Below the pieces are notes generated by a model, which had not been told where the DNA came from, did no database searches, and saw nothing but the letters and a program-made list of their open reading frames with translations. Below, in pieces: positions 1-10,500 of a stretch of DNA of 64,000 nt; position 1 is the stretch's first letter; every line of letters starts with the position of its first letter. Location of the stretch: NCBI RefSeq assembly GCF_024448985.1, contig NZ_JAMOII010000014.1, positions 30,797 to 94,796 of the forward strand, written 5' to 3'. This DNA comes from Stutzerimonas stutzeri (lineage in GTDB: Bacteria > Pseudomonadota > Gammaproteobacteria > Pseudomonadales > Pseudomonadaceae). The position numbers and the translations under genes are program-made.

Positions 1-864
1 GGGGCACGAGACTTGCGCGAATGCCTGCTGTTGCAACTGCGTCAACTGCCGGAGCGAACCCCATGGTTAAGCGAGGCGGTGCGGCTGGTCAGCGAGCATC
101 TGGATATCCTCGGCAACCGCGACTACAGCCTGCTGATGCGCCGCATGAAGCTCAAGGAAGACGAACTGCGCCAGGTCATCGACCTGATCCAGACACTCAA
201 TCCTCGGCCCGGCTCGCAGATCGAAGCGAGCGAGCCTGAGTACGTCGTGCCGGACGTGATCGTGCGCAAGCACAATGGCCGCTGGCTGGTCGAACTCAAC
301 CAGGAGGCAATGCCCCGCCTGCGTGTGAACGCTCAATATGCGGGCTTCGTCAAACGCGCCGACGCCAGCGCCGACAACACCTTTATGCGCAATCAGCTGC
401 AGGAGGCGCGCTGGTTCATCAAGAGCTTGCTCAGCCGCAACGAGACGCTGATGAAGGTCGCCACGCAGATCGTTGAACATCAACGCGGCTTCTTCGAGCA
501 CGGCGATGAAGCGATGAAACCGCTGGTGCTGCACGACATCGCCGAGGCGGTAGGCATGCATGAATCGACCATCTCACGGGTCACCACTCAGAAATACATG
601 CACACGCCACGCGGCATCTACGAGCTGAAGTACTTCTTCTCCAGCCATGTCAGTACGGCGGAGGGCGGCGAGTGCTCTTCTACCGCTATCCGGGCGATCC
701 TGAAAAAGCTGGTGACCGCGGAAAACCCGAAAAAGCCATTGAGCGACAGCAAGATCGCTGGTTTACTGGAGGCACAGGGGATTCAAGTTGCACGCCGTAC
801 CGTCGCCAAATACCGCGAATCACTCGGTATCGCACCATCCAGCGAGCGTAAGCGGTTGATGTAA
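1..864 (+). CDS. rpoN: RNA polymerase sigma-54 factor RpoN (C-terminal part)
   Basis: Sigma-54 directs RNA polymerase to -24/-12 promoters of nitrogen, flagellar and carbon genes and needs an AAA+ activator. The 5' end lies outside the window; the frame is open from base 1 and 287 residues are visible. Seen: the core-binding and DNA-binding C-terminal half, with a helix-turn-helix region around [13 protein letters not shown] and the diagnostic RpoN box [10 protein letters not shown] encoded at 790-819, close to the C-terminus. It heads the hpf-ptsN-rapZ-ptsO cluster as in other Pseudomonas. Identification is secure; nothing can be said of the N-terminal activator-interacting region. Confidence 0.97.
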   Translation, partial: GARDLRECLLLQLRQLPERTPWLSEAVRLVSEHLDILGNRDYSLLMRRMKLKEDELRQVIDLIQTLNPRPGSQIEASEPEYVVPDVIVRKHNGRWLVELNQEAMPRLRVNAQYAGFVKRADASADNTFMRNQLQEARWFIKSLLSRNETLMKVATQIVEHQRGFFEHGDEAMKPLVLHDIAEAVGMHESTISRVTTQKYMHTPRGIYELKYFFSSHVSTAEGGECSSTAIRAILKKLVTAENPKKPLSDSKIAGLLEAQGIQVARRTVAKYRESLGIAPSSERKRLM

Positions 865-932
865 ATGTCAGGTCGATTTCTTCCGGTGACGGGTCATCCC
901 GTCAATCGCACGTGGCAAAAAGGAGATGCAGT

Positions 933-1241
933 ATGCAAACCAACATCACTGGACTTCATCTAGAAATCACAGAAGCCCTGCGTAACTACGTCGAAGAGAA
1001 ATTCAGCCGACTGGAACGGCATTTCGATCGCATCATTGCCGTCCAGGTGATCCTCCAAGTCGAAAAACTCAAGCAAAAAGCCGAAGCCACACTGCACGTC
1101 GCCGGACGCGAGGTCGTCGCCAATGCCGAGCATGAAGACATGTACGCGGCCATCGATCTCCTTGCCGACAAGCTCGATCGGCAGCTCATCAAGCACAAAG
1201 AAAAACAGCTCGACCACAACCAGGGTGCAATAGCTCGCTAG
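933..1241 (+). CDS. hpf: Ribosome hibernation-promoting factor HPF
   Basis: Short-form HPF/YfiA-type protein (102 residues) that binds the 30S subunit near the mRNA channel in stationary phase and helps form inactive 100S ribosomes. The protein begins MQTNITGLHLEITEALRNYV, typical of the family, with a basic C-terminal half. I chose the ATG at 933 because AAAAAGGAG at 916-924 is well spaced from it; an upstream in-frame GTG at 912 would place that ribosome binding site inside the gene. It lies 68 bp after rpoN and just before ptsN, the standard order in the sigma-54 cluster. Confidence 0.95.
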   Translation: MQTNITGLHLEITEALRNYVEEKFSRLERHFDRIIAVQVILQVEKLKQKAEATLHVAGREVVANAEHEDMYAAIDLLADKLDRQLIKHKEKQLDHNQGAIAR

Positions 1242-1247
1242 CCCATC

Positions 1248-1712
1248 ATGATCCGACTAGAAAACATCCTGACCCCCGCACGTTCCCTCGTGAACGTGCC
1301 GGGCGGCAGCAAGAAGCGCGTACTGGAACAGATCGCCAAGGTGCTTGGCCGAGACCTTCCAGATCTGGACTCTCAAACTATTTTCGAAAGCTTCATCGCC
1401 CGTGAAAAGCTCGGCTCGACCGGCTTCGGCAACGGGATCGCCATCCCTCACTGCCGCATGCCCGGCTGCACCTCGCCGCTCAGCGCGGTGCTGAGGCTGG
1501 ATGATCCGGTGGATTTCGATGCCATCGACGGCGCTCCGGTCGATCTGTTGTTCGTCCTGCTCGTGCCGGAAGCGGCGACTGACGAACACCTCGAGCTGCT
1601 TCGCCAGATCGCCAGCATGCTCGACCGCGAAGACGTTCGCGAGCGTCTGCGCCAGGCCAGAACGGGACAGGATCTGTATCAGACCGTCGTTGATATTCAG
1701 AGCGGCCACTAG
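1248..1712 (+). CDS. ptsN: PTS IIA-like nitrogen-regulatory protein PtsN
   Basis: EIIA of the nitrogen phosphotransferase system (PTSNtr), 154 residues. It accepts phosphate from NPr (PtsO here) and acts as a regulator, classically of potassium transport and nitrogen or carbon responses, rather than moving sugar. Seen: the fructose/mannitol-type EIIA fold and the phospho-acceptor histidine, H68, in GNGIAIPHCR. Six bases separate it from hpf, so the two are probably co-transcribed. The start MIRLENILTP fits the family. Confidence 0.96.
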   Translation: MIRLENILTPARSLVNVPGGSKKRVLEQIAKVLGRDLPDLDSQTIFESFIAREKLGSTGFGNGIAIPHCRMPGCTSPLSAVLRLDDPVDFDAIDGAPVDLLFVLLVPEAATDEHLELLRQIASMLDREDVRERLRQARTGQDLYQTVVDIQSGH

Positions 1713-1847
1713 CGGAAACCATCTCGCTGGCCCTGCGACGAGTGAGGAAAGAGACGTGTCCCTAACCTTGCACCAACCACCTCGACAGCACAGCGTGCAG
1801 CCAGGCTCATGCCAGCACGCTTGTATCCTGCCGGGCGTCGCGCCGCC

Positions 1848-2705
1848 ATGCGCCTGATCATCGTCAGCGGTCGCTCCGGGTCTGGCAAGAGCACCGCGCT
1901 CGACGTGCTCGAGGACAACGGCTTTTACTGCATCGACAACCTTCCCGCGGGACTGCTGCCGGAACTGGCGGAACGGGCATTGCTGCATACGGAGCTGATA
2001 CAGCCGCAGGTTGCGGTATCCATCGATGCGCGCAACCTGCCCAGCCAGCTGAAGCGTTTTCCCGAGCTGCTCGAAGAAGCCCGTGCCCGACATATCCAGT
2101 GCGACGTGCTGTACCTCGACGCCGCAGACGAGACACTGCTCAAGCGCTTCTCGGAAACCCGCCGGCGCCACCCGCTGACCAACCAGAATCGTTCGTTGGC
2201 CGAAGCTATCCGTGACGAGGAGCTGCTTCTGGCTCCCATCATCGACCTCGCCGACCTCAAGGTCGACACGACGCATCTGAACCTCTATCAATTGCGTGAC
2301 ACGCTGAAGCTACGCCTGCTGAACAAGCCGGAACCGGGCACGGCGTTTCTCTTCGAGTCCTTTGGATTCAAGCGTGGGATGCCGGTTGATGCCGACCTCG
2401 TGTTCGATGTGCGCTGCCTGCCGAATCCGTACTGGAAGGCCGATCTGCGCGATTTTTCCGGGCTGGATCAGCCCGTCATCGACTATCTCGCTACACAAGC
2501 GGATGTCGAAGAAATGATTCAAGACATCTTCGCCTATTTGAGCAAATGGCTTCCGCGCTTCGCCGCCAGCAATCGCGCCTATGTCACGGTTGCCATCGGC
2601 TGCACCGGCGGGCACCACCGTTCGGTCTATCTGGCCGAGCGACTCGGCCAGGCGCTGCTCGAACCTTTGAAGAATGTCCAGGTACGCCATCGCGACCTGG
2701 CTTAG
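1848..2705 (+). CDS. rapZ: RNase adapter / nucleotide-binding protein RapZ
   Basis: RapZ is a P-loop protein that in enterobacteria hands the small RNA GlmZ to RNase E and so tunes glucosamine-6-phosphate synthesis. The 285-residue protein starts [15 protein letters not shown] with a Walker A motif at residues 8-15 and carries the conserved C-terminal RNA-binding region around [16 protein letters not shown]. The ATG at 1848 is chosen because the Walker A motif is normally close to the N-terminus; the frame is open further upstream with no conserved sequence. It sits between ptsN and ptsO, as in most gammaproteobacteria. Whether it works through a GlmZ-like RNA in Pseudomonas is not shown by the sequence. 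Confidence 0.95.
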   Translation: MRLIIVSGRSGSGKSTALDVLEDNGFYCIDNLPAGLLPELAERALLHTELIQPQVAVSIDARNLPSQLKRFPELLEEARARHIQCDVLYLDAADETLLKRFSETRRRHPLTNQNRSLAEAIRDEELLLAPIIDLADLKVDTTHLNLYQLRDTLKLRLLNKPEPGTAFLFESFGFKRGMPVDADLVFDVRCLPNPYWKADLRDFSGLDQPVIDYLATQADVEEMIQDIFAYLSKWLPRFAASNRAYVTVAIGCTGGHHRSVYLAERLGQALLEPLKNVQVRHRDLA

Positions 2706-2713
2706 GACCCCAC

Positions 2714-2986
2714 ATGCCCTCGTGCGAAATCACCATCATCAACAAGCTGGGCCTGCATGCCCGCGCAGCCGCCAAGTTCGTCGGCGTCGCCAACCGGTTT
2801 CCCTGCGACATCCGCATTGGCCGTTGTCCTGCCACCCTCGTTGATGGCAAAAGCATCATGGCGGTCATGATGCTAGCCGCCAGCAAGGGCACCAACCTGC
2901 ACCTGCACACCGAGGGCGAGCAGGAGCAAGAGGCAGTCGATGCGCTGATCGCACTGATCGAAGACTATTTCGAGGAAGGGGAATAG
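2714..2986 (+). CDS. ptsO: Phosphocarrier protein NPr (PtsO)
   Basis: HPr-like phosphocarrier of the nitrogen PTS, 90 residues, passing phosphate from PtsP (not in the window) to PtsN. Seen: the active-site histidine H15 in NKLGLHARAAAKF and the regulatory-serine region in VDGKSIMAVMML. It begins 8 bp after rapZ and is the last gene of the cluster; a 7-bp tandem array starts a few bases after its stop codon. Confidence 0.95.
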   Translation: MPSCEITIINKLGLHARAAAKFVGVANRFPCDIRIGRCPATLVDGKSIMAVMMLAASKGTNLHLHTEGEQEQEAVDALIALIEDYFEEGE

Positions 2987-2992
2987 CAAGCT

Positions 2993-3140
2993 GGAGGCTG
3001 GGGGCTGGAGGCTGGAGGCTGGAGGCTGGAGGCTGGAGGCTGGAGGCTAACAGTGTCGAGCCCGACCAACCCTTTTCAACTCCTAGCGTCAGGCTTACGG
3101 CTGCTTTTCCGTTCAGCTTTCCAGCCTCCAGCGCTTTTAT
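2993..3140. repeat. Tandem 7-bp repeat (GGAGGCT)n with degenerate inverted partner
   Basis: Bases 2993-3048 consist of about eight units of GGAGGCT with one variant unit (GGGGGCT). A degenerate inverted copy (TTCCAGCCTCCAGCG) lies near 3117-3132, so the whole stretch could fold as a long hairpin. It sits between convergent ptsO and pmbA. Related arrays with GGAAGCT units occur at 26026-26056 and 53826-53885. Confidence 0.85.
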
Positions 3141-3167
3141 CGTCTTTTCGGTTTTTAGCCTGCCGCT

Positions 3168-4514
3168 TTAACTCCCCGCCACCTTCATTCGCTCGATCAG
3201 CACCGATCCCGTGTGAATGCTGCTACGCGTCTCAACATCGCAGCCGACCGCGACGATCTGGCGGAACATGTCGCGCAGATTGCCGGCGATAGTAACCTCC
3301 TGTACCGGGAACTGAATCTCGCCATTCTCGACCCAGAAACCGCCAGCCCCGCGCGAGTAATCACCGGTTACCAGGTTCAAGCCCTGCCCCATCAACTCGG
3401 TGACCAGCAAACCACGCCCCATACGGCGAATCAGTGCAGCCTGATCCTCATCCCCGTGGGTGACGAAAAGATTGTGCACGCCACCCGCATTGGCCGTGCT
3501 GGGCATTCCCAGTTTGCGTCCGGAGTAGGTGCCCATCACATAGGAAAGCAGCTTGCCATTCTCGACGAAGGGTTTGGCGTAGGTCGCCAAGCCATCGCTG
3601 TCATAGGCCGAACTGGCCAACCCGCGCAGCAGGTGCGGACGCTCGTCGAGGCTCAGCCACTCGGGAAACAGCGTTTGCCCCAGTGCATCTTCCAGATAGG
3701 AAGACTTGCGATAGATGTTGCCGCCGGAAATCGCCGCGAGGAAATGCCCAAACAACCCAGTCGCCAGTTCCGAGGAGAACAGCACCGGAACGTCGCACGT
3801 CGGCACGGGGCGAGCGCCGAGACGGCGAACGGCACGCTCTGCAGCACGACGACCGATCGACTCGGCAGAGGCCAGATCGCTGGCGACGCGGCTGACGTCA
3901 TAGTGGTAATCGCGCTGCATCTGCCCGTCGGCCTCAGCGATCATCACGCTACTAAGGCTGTGCCGGGTACTGCAGTAGGCGCCGATGAAGCCATTGCTGT
4001 TGCCATAGCCTCGGCACCCTTGATGGGTGCTCAGGCTGGTGCCGTCTGCATTGCGAATGCGCGAATCAGCCGCGAAGGCCGCCGCCTCGCAGCTCAAGGC
4101 CAATTCCACCGCCTCGTCCGGCGCAATGCTCCAGGGATGGTAGAGGTCCAGGTCCGGCACATCCTTGGCCATCAGAGCAGGATCGGCGAGCCCAGCGAAT
4201 TCGTCTTCCGACGCATGTCTGGCGATCGCCAGTGCCGCCGCCACGGTTTCGCGAATCGCCTCGTCGCCGCTGCCGGTGGTACTCGCCGAGCCCTTGCGCT
4301 GACCGACGTACAGCGTGATACCGAAGCCCTGATCACGATTGAATTCGACCGTTTCCACTTCTCGCTGACGAACCGTCGTCGACAGCCCCTGCTCCATCGA
4401 GACGGACACCTCGCAGGCACTGGCACCCTGGCGGCTCGCCTCTTCGATGATCTGCGCAATCCTGTCGCGCAATCCGGGTAACGCGTGCGGGCCTATCCCC
4501 TCAACTTCACTCAT
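3168..4514 (-). CDS. pmbA: Metalloprotease-associated protein PmbA (TldE)
   Basis: Partner of TldD in the TldD/TldE metalloprotease, which matures peptides such as microcin B17 and degrades CcdA in E. coli. 448 residues from MSEVEGIGPHALPG; the ATG at 4514 follows a GGAG-type ribosome binding site, and an upstream TTG-like start adds only nine unconserved residues. The family C-terminal region is visible (GAGGFWVENGEIQFPVQEVT). As expected for this subunit there is no HExxH motif; the zinc site is in TldD at 5191-6636. Divergent from darP, with a shared 106-bp upstream region. Confidence 0.95.
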   Translation of the reverse strand: MSEVEGIGPHALPGLRDRIAQIIEEASRQGASACEVSVSMEQGLSTTVRQREVETVEFNRDQGFGITLYVGQRKGSASTTGSGDEAIRETVAAALAIARHASEDEFAGLADPALMAKDVPDLDLYHPWSIAPDEAVELALSCEAAAFAADSRIRNADGTSLSTHQGCRGYGNSNGFIGAYCSTRHSLSSVMIAEADGQMQRDYHYDVSRVASDLASAESIGRRAAERAVRRLGARPVPTCDVPVLFSSELATGLFGHFLAAISGGNIYRKSSYLEDALGQTLFPEWLSLDERPHLLRGLASSAYDSDGLATYAKPFVENGKLLSYVMGTYSGRKLGMPSTANAGGVHNLFVTHGDEDQAALIRRMGRGLLVTELMGQGLNLVTGDYSRGAGGFWVENGEIQFPVQEVTIAGNLRDMFRQIVAVGCDVETRSSIHTGSVLIERMKVAGS

Positions 4515-4620
4515 AAACACTCCAAGCATTGATTCGATCAAATCGCAGTCGCCAGCGCTCGGCTGAGCTGCGCAGCAAAGCTGCTGTTATCATGGCGGCA
4601 TTTCCTACTGGACCAGCCCC

Positions 4621-5142
4621 ATGTCTGATATTTCCGATCTCGACGGCTTCGAGGAAAAAAGCAAAACCCAGGTCAAGCGCGAGCTTCATGCTCTGCAGGA
4701 GCTGGGTGAACGCCTCGCCACACTCAAGCCCGACGTGCTGGATCGCCTTCCTCTCACCGATGCGCTACGCAAGGCGCTGGCCGATGCGCCCAAGCACACG
4801 GCAAACATCGCGCGTAAACGCCACCTGCAATACATCGGCAAGCTGATGCGCGACCAAGATATCGAAGGCATCCTGGCTCTGGTCGACCAGCTCGACGCCT
4901 CCACCCGCCAGTACAACGAACGCTTCCACGCCTTGGAGCGCTGGCGTGATCGCCTGATCGCCGGCAACGATGAGACCCTCGAGGCATTCGTTACCGAGTA
5001 TCCCGAAACCGACCGCCAGCAACTGCGCAGTCTGATCCGCCATGCCCAGCACGAAGCGGCGCGCAAAAAACCGCCAGCGGCCAGCCGCAAGATATTCAAG
5101 TACATACGCGACCTCGATGAAACCAAGCGCGGCTTACGTTAA
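4621..5142 (+). CDS. darP: Ribosome biogenesis factor DarP (YjgA, DUF615)
   Basis: 173-residue acidic and basic helical protein of the YjgA/DarP family, a factor associated with late 50S subunit assembly in E. coli. Recognised from the opening [20 protein letters not shown] and the ending [15 protein letters not shown], both characteristic. It is transcribed divergently from pmbA and convergently with tldD; the three are neighbours across Pseudomonas. Confidence 0.93.
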   Translation: MSDISDLDGFEEKSKTQVKRELHALQELGERLATLKPDVLDRLPLTDALRKALADAPKHTANIARKRHLQYIGKLMRDQDIEGILALVDQLDASTRQYNERFHALERWRDRLIAGNDETLEAFVTEYPETDRQQLRSLIRHAQHEAARKKPPAASRKIFKYIRDLDETKRGLR

Positions 5143-5202
5143 AGGCAGCAGCTAGAAGCTAGGGTAGCTCTCGACTTCAGGCTTCCAGCTTCAAGCTGCC
5201 CC
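5143..5202. repeat. Palindromic intergenic repeat between darP and tldD
   Basis: GGCAGCAGCTAGAAGCTAG near the left end faces CTTCCAGCTTCAAGCTGCC at 5182-5200, giving an imperfect stem between two convergent genes. The right arm overlaps the tldD stop codon (TGA, complement of 5191-5193). It resembles the 7-bp-array repeats elsewhere in the window without the tandem expansion. It may work as a bidirectional terminator; there is no clear T tract. Confidence 0.6.
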
Positions 5203-6636
5203 CGTCCCCCCCACCGTAATCCCGTCGATCTTCAGCGTCGGCTGTCCGACACCCACCGGCACCGATTGGCCGTCCTTACCGCAGGTGCCGACACCGCTGT
5301 CCAGTTCCAGGTCGGTACCGACCATCGACACCTTGTTCATCACATCCGGACCGTTACCAATCAGAGTCGCACCCTTCACCGGTGCGGTGATCTTGCCGTC
5401 TTCGATCAGATAGGCCTCGCTAGTCGAGAACACGAATTTCCCACTGGTGATGTCCACCTGCCCGCCGCCGAGACTCGCACAGTAGATGCCCTTCTTCACC
5501 GAGCGGATGATCTCTTCCGGGTCGCTTTCGCCCGCCAGCATGTAGGTGTTGGTCATCCGTGGCATCGGAAGGTGCGCGTAGGACTCACGCCGCCCATTAC
5601 CCGTAGGCGCAACGCCCATCAAACGCGCGTTGAGCTTATCCTGGATGTAGCCCTTGAGAATGCCGTTCTCGATCAGCGTGGTGCACTGGGTGGGCGTGCC
5701 CTCGTCGTCGACGCTCAGCGAGCCGCGGCGATGGGCCAGGGTGCCGTCATCGACGATGGTGCACAGTTTGGAGGCGACCTGCTGGCCGATCCGGCCGCTG
5801 TAGGCCGAACTGCCCTTGCGATTGAAATCGCCTTCCAGCCCGTGCCCGACCGCCTCGTGCAGCAACACGCCGGACCAGCCCGGCCCGAGCACGACGGGCA
5901 GGGTGCCGGCCGGCGCCGCCACGGCTTCGAGATTCACCAGCGCCTGCCTTAGCGCTTCGCGCGCATAGCCCATCGCGCGGTCTTCATTGAGAAAGTAGTC
6001 GTATCCGGTACGCCCACCGCCGCCCTGCCCGCCGCGCTCACGGCGTCCGTTCTGCTCGACGATGACGCTGACGTTGAAGCGCACCAACGGGCGAATGTCG
6101 GCAGCCATGCCGCCGTCCAGTCCCGCCACCAGAACATGCTCCCAAACACCGGCCAGGCTCACCGTCACCTGCTTGATACGCGGGTCCAGCGACCGTGTCG
6201 CGACGTCGATACGCTTGAGTAGCTCGACCTTTTCCGCCCGACCGAGCCCATCCAGCGGATTGTCCTGAACGTATAGCGGCGCGAAAGCCGCCTTCGACAG
6301 CACTTCGACACGGCCCTGCTCGCCACTGCGAGAGATCGAGCGGGCCGCTTCGGCTGCCTGGCGCAGCGCATCGGCAGTGATCGCGTTGCTGTAGGCGAAG
6401 CCTGTCTTCTCACCGGACAACGCCCGGACGCCCACGCCCTGCTCGATATGGAAACTGCCTTCCTTGACGATGCCATCTTCCAACACCCAAGACTCGGACA
6501 CCTGGTCCTGGAAATACAAGTCCGCGCCATCGATGCCGGGGCCGGCCAGTTCGCCAAGCAAACCTGGCAGGTCATCGAGCCCCAGCCCACCCGGTGTCAG
6601 CAGTCGCTCGGTGACGGGTAACAACAGTTCACTCAT
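5191..6636 (-). CDS. tldD: Metalloprotease TldD
   Basis: Catalytic subunit of the TldD/PmbA peptidase, 481 residues, the same length as the E. coli protein. The zinc-binding HExxH motif is at residues 260-264 ([13 protein letters not shown]). The ATG at 6636 is chosen from the family-like start [13 protein letters not shown]. The nitrilase-like gene ends 2 bp before it, so the two are translated from one message in the yhdP-nit-tldD series. The last residues (GGTGAA) are encoded next to an intergenic palindrome. Confidence 0.97.
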   Translation of the reverse strand: MSELLLPVTERLLTPGGLGLDDLPGLLGELAGPGIDGADLYFQDQVSESWVLEDGIVKEGSFHIEQGVGVRALSGEKTGFAYSNAITADALRQAAEAARSISRSGEQGRVEVLSKAAFAPLYVQDNPLDGLGRAEKVELLKRIDVATRSLDPRIKQVTVSLAGVWEHVLVAGLDGGMAADIRPLVRFNVSVIVEQNGRRERGGQGGGGRTGYDYFLNEDRAMGYAREALRQALVNLEAVAAPAGTLPVVLGPGWSGVLLHEAVGHGLEGDFNRKGSSAYSGRIGQQVASKLCTIVDDGTLAHRRGSLSVDDEGTPTQCTTLIENGILKGYIQDKLNARLMGVAPTGNGRRESYAHLPMPRMTNTYMLAGESDPEEIIRSVKKGIYCASLGGGQVDITSGKFVFSTSEAYLIEDGKITAPVKGATLIGNGPDVMNKVSMVGTDLELDSGVGTCGKDGQSVPVGVGQPTLKIDGITVGGTGAA

Positions 6637-6638
6637 AT

Positions 6639-7484
6639 CTACTCCAAAGTGCCCGAGGCAATACGGGGCGCGCAGAATCGGCGATGACTCAGCACTGGCA
6701 TGCGCTGGCGCGTCGCAGCCTGTTCGGCCGCATCCCGCTTGGCAATCAATGCCGCCTCGCCAGTTGCCTGCTCGCTCAACACGCGCCCCCAGAAATCCAC
6801 GATAGACGAATGCCCGTGGGTCATTCGTCCGCCAGGGTGTTCGCCACCCTGGGCTGCAGCCAGCATATAGCATTGCGTCTCGATGGCCCGCGTACGTATC
6901 AACATCTCCCAATGAGCCTGACCGGTCACCTCCGTAAAGGCCGAAGGAGCGCTGATCAACTCGGCACCGTCCAGACGCAACGCCGAGTACAGCTCGGCAA
7001 AACGCAGGTCATAACAGACGGTCATTCCCAGCCGCCCCACCGGCGTGTCGACTACCACCAGCCGCTCACCCCCCGCATAGTCGTCCGACTCACGGTAGCG
7101 GCCTCGCGCATCGCTGACATCGACATCGAACAGATGCAGCTTGTCGTAACGCGCAGCGCGCTGCCCCTGATCGTCGACGAGCAATGAACAGGCCCTGACC
7201 TTCGCTTGTGGCTGATCATCCGGCGGCAACGGCAACGTGCCGGCGACGATCCATAACCTGAGGTCACGTGCGGTCTGTTTCAACCACGGCAGTATCGGGC
7301 CGACGCCCTCGGCTTCAGCCCTTCCGACTGCTGGTAGATCGGTCCGCCCCATGGCGGCGAAATTTTCCGGCAGCACCGCAAGCTTTGCCTCAGCCTCGGC
7401 GGCCCGTTCCAGCAGCCGCCTGGCAGTGGCGAGATTCGCCTGGATGTCGGCCTGACTGGTCATCTGGATAACGGCGAATGTCAT
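6639..7484 (-). CDS. Carbon-nitrogen hydrolase (nitrilase/Nit superfamily)
   Basis: 281-residue cytoplasmic amidase-like enzyme. The Glu-Lys-Cys catalytic triad of the nitrilase superfamily is present: E40 (LPENFAAM), K115 (RYDKLHLFD) and C157 ([10 protein letters not shown]). The sequence around the cysteine resembles the Nit1/omega-amidase-like branch, whose members repair deaminated glutathione or hydrolyse alpha-ketoglutaramate; the exact substrate is inferred, not shown. Start ATG at 7484 gives [10 protein letters not shown]. It lies between yhdP (38-bp gap) and tldD. Confidence 0.9.
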   Translation of the reverse strand: MTFAVIQMTSQADIQANLATARRLLERAAEAEAKLAVLPENFAAMGRTDLPAVGRAEAEGVGPILPWLKQTARDLRLWIVAGTLPLPPDDQPQAKVRACSLLVDDQGQRAARYDKLHLFDVDVSDARGRYRESDDYAGGERLVVVDTPVGRLGMTVCYDLRFAELYSALRLDGAELISAPSAFTEVTGQAHWEMLIRTRAIETQCYMLAAAQGGEHPGGRMTHGHSSIVDFWGRVLSEQATGEAALIAKRDAAEQAATRQRMPVLSHRRFCAPRIASGTLE

Positions 7485-7522
7485 GGGAATACTCTGGCGG
7501 CTTAGCCGCGTCGGAACGGTGT

Positions 7523-10500
7523 TCAGTTGGGTTTTTCGAAGGGCTTGTCGAAGGTGATCTTCGGCGATTGCCACGGGCCCTCGACCTTGTACTGAACGCT
7601 GGCGAAGCGGGCGACCTTGTCGCCCAGCAGCTTGTCGACGACGAACAGAGCACCGCCGATGGCCGGCGCGCCGACGATCAGCGCCGCCAGCGGCAGGTTG
7701 TTGCTGACCGGGAGCGTCACCAACAGCCTGGCGTCGATCTGATCATTGACCAGATCCAGCCGGCCATTGAGTTCGAGATTGCTCGACGGCCCGGTAACCG
7801 TCAGCGGCTGCGAGGTCGTGTAGATGCCATCGGCCGCAAGCAGTTCAGCCTCGATCCGATCGTAGCTCAGACCCTTGCCGAACAGATCGGAGAAATCCAG
7901 CCGCAGTCGTCGTCCGATCGAGTTGAAATTGAGCAGGCCAAAGACCCGCAGCGCCTGCGCCCCGCCGTCCACTTCGCGAAGTTGCCCGCTGCGCAGCCGG
8001 GCGTCGAGCCGGCCGGACAATCGATTCATACCGAAAAATGCCGGCGACCCCGGCCAATTGCCGTCCACGTCCAGACGAAAATCCTCGCTGGTCGTCGAGG
8101 GTGCGAAGCCCCAGGCCAGCAGCACATCCGCAAGATTCCCGCCTTCCAGCCGCCCCTTGTACCAGGTGCGCGAACCACTCCAACCGCCATTGCCGCCGAT
8201 CCTCAGCCCCTTGAGGTTCAGATCAATATCGGAAAATGCCAAGCCATCGGTGGTAGGTCGCACCTTCAGCGACCAGGCACCCAGCGGCTCCTCGCCGCGC
8301 AGCACTTCGGCCACGGCGATATCCATTGCCGGCAGCGCCTTGGGGTCAACGGCGGCCAGCGGATCACGCGGCTGCTCCTGTGGCTTGTTCGGGTCGGCTG
8401 CCGGAAGCCGTAAGCGTGAAAGGTCCAGCACGATGGGCTCGCCGTCGGTATTCGGCAGGCGAGCGCTCCCAGCGACCGTCTCGCTATTCAGGCCCAGCAA
8501 CCAGCCGGTAGAAGCCGGCTGCAGCTCAATACCCAGGTTATCGATTTGCGTGCCAAAACCTTCAAAGGCGCCGATATCGAGTTGAACCGAACGCAGCATC
8601 GAAACACCGGCCTCACTCTTTGACGTATCGCCATAGGATTCCAGCAACGCCTGCCATTCCCCTAGGTTCAGCTGTGGCACGCTACCGCGCACATGCAAGC
8701 CCTGATCAGTACGCAGGTTTGCCGCAGCGCCGCCCAGCACCAGCTCACCGCCGCCCTCAGCCCAGTTGGTGCCCGGCGCGACGAAGGTCAGCGCCGCCAG
8801 CCTGTCGTGCCTAAGCGTGTACTGTTGGCGCTCACCGCCGAATGTCATCCGCAGCGTCGTGTCGCGCCGCTGCTCGGCAGGCTTGCCAAACGGCGCGGGA
8901 AGCGCCAGCACGGCGCCTAGCAGCGAAGAATCAACCTGCAGTTGGCTACCTTCGCTTCCCACGAAAAGATTCAGCCGGAGCGGTAACCTTCCAGATACCG
9001 GCAAGGCTTGTTCGATTTCGCCCCACGCCAGCAGCTGCTGCACCGCCACGGTACCCGACGCCTCGATTCGCGTGGAGGGTTTGCCCGCCTCACCAGTAGC
9101 AGTAGCCTTTCCCTGCACTTGACTACCCAGCGTGCGTCCTCGGAACGCTTTAGCACTGAAGCCCCGCTCGCTGTCATAGCGAAACTCGCCCGCCAACGCT
9201 TCGAGCTGGAGCTTCGCCTGCGTAATCGAAAGCGAAGCATCAGTGCTGGAAAAATCGGCAATCACCTGGGGGCGGCCGTCCCCGCCCAGCGGAATATCCA
9301 GTCGCAGCGAGCCACTCAAGGGGCCCTCACCGCGCCAGCCGGCGAACAGCTCGGCGGTGCCGATCGGTGCCACTTGCATCACGGTAAGCGCGTCCCGCAG
9401 ATGGCCGTCCACCTGACCCTGAATATTCAACCGCGGCGGAGCGGTGTGGCCCAACGGGATGTCTGCCGTGGCGTCATGCACACGGCTGTCGAGCATGCGC
9501 GCTTCGGCAAGCCGTACCCGCACGCCACTGTTCTCGATCAGTACCTCGCCACGTCCTTCACGCAACACCGGCCAGCCAGGTTGGAATGCGAGTTCGGCAT
9601 CCTTCACGTTGAAATACAGGCTGAGGCTGCGGGCGTTATCGTCAGCGCTTTTACCCAACGCACCCTGATACTGGAAATAACCCTGTTCCACGATACCGCC
9701 GCGTATCGCCGTGTTCAGCCATTCGCTCAATGCGGGGCTCAACGCGGGTGAACGTGTCGGCAAGTATTTCTGCTTGTAGTGAGCATCGCCGTCGCGGATG
9801 CCGACCCGCAGGTCCATATAGTCTTCAGCCGCTGGATCACGCATCAGGCGGATCAGGAAATCGCCAGCGATGCGCCCTTCGTCTCCATCGATCTGCAGAT
9901 AGGGCGCGGCAAGCGTGAAGGCCTGGTCATCAAGCGTCCAGCGCAGGCTGCCGCGGGCGCGAGGGTAATCCCAGCGTTCCGAAAACAACTCGGCCAGATG
10001 CAGGCTGAAGTCATGGTTATCGAAACGCAGCTCACCGCCGGCAAGATCACCCTCCGCCGCGCCACTGACATTGCGCGCACCCGGTATCCACTTATGCGCA
10101 GCGATGCTGACCTCATCGAGGTTAGCGGTGAAGGCCAGCCGCTCAGCACCGGGCGCGGCCGGGCGGTAGTCGAGTTGCAGATTGCGCAATGTTCCGCTGG
10201 GAGCCAGACCAAGCAGATACTCGGTGGCTACTTCGGGCAGTTCGACTCCGGCATGCACCAGCGCCGCTACCGGCGCTATGGCGATGTGATCGGCCTGCAG
10301 GCGCCAGCGATCCTCGGCAATGTTCTGCTGGAGCACCACCGCCGTCTCCCGCCAGCGAGCTTCTTCGAAGGTGAACGCCAGACCATCGAGGTGCAAGCGA
10401 TAGCCTTCGCTCACGCGGTCGAGATAAGCATTTATCGCCAGATCCTGAATCTGCACCGGCTCACGTTGCGATTGCCCCACCTGCAATGCCGGCGCGTTCA

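Noticed and set aside
1257-2291. 344-codon minus-strand open frame
   Set aside because: Antisense to ptsN and rapZ; both sense genes have clear catalytic motifs.
3213-4481. 422-codon plus-strand open frame
   Set aside because: Antisense to pmbA, low-complexity translation, no recognisable motif.
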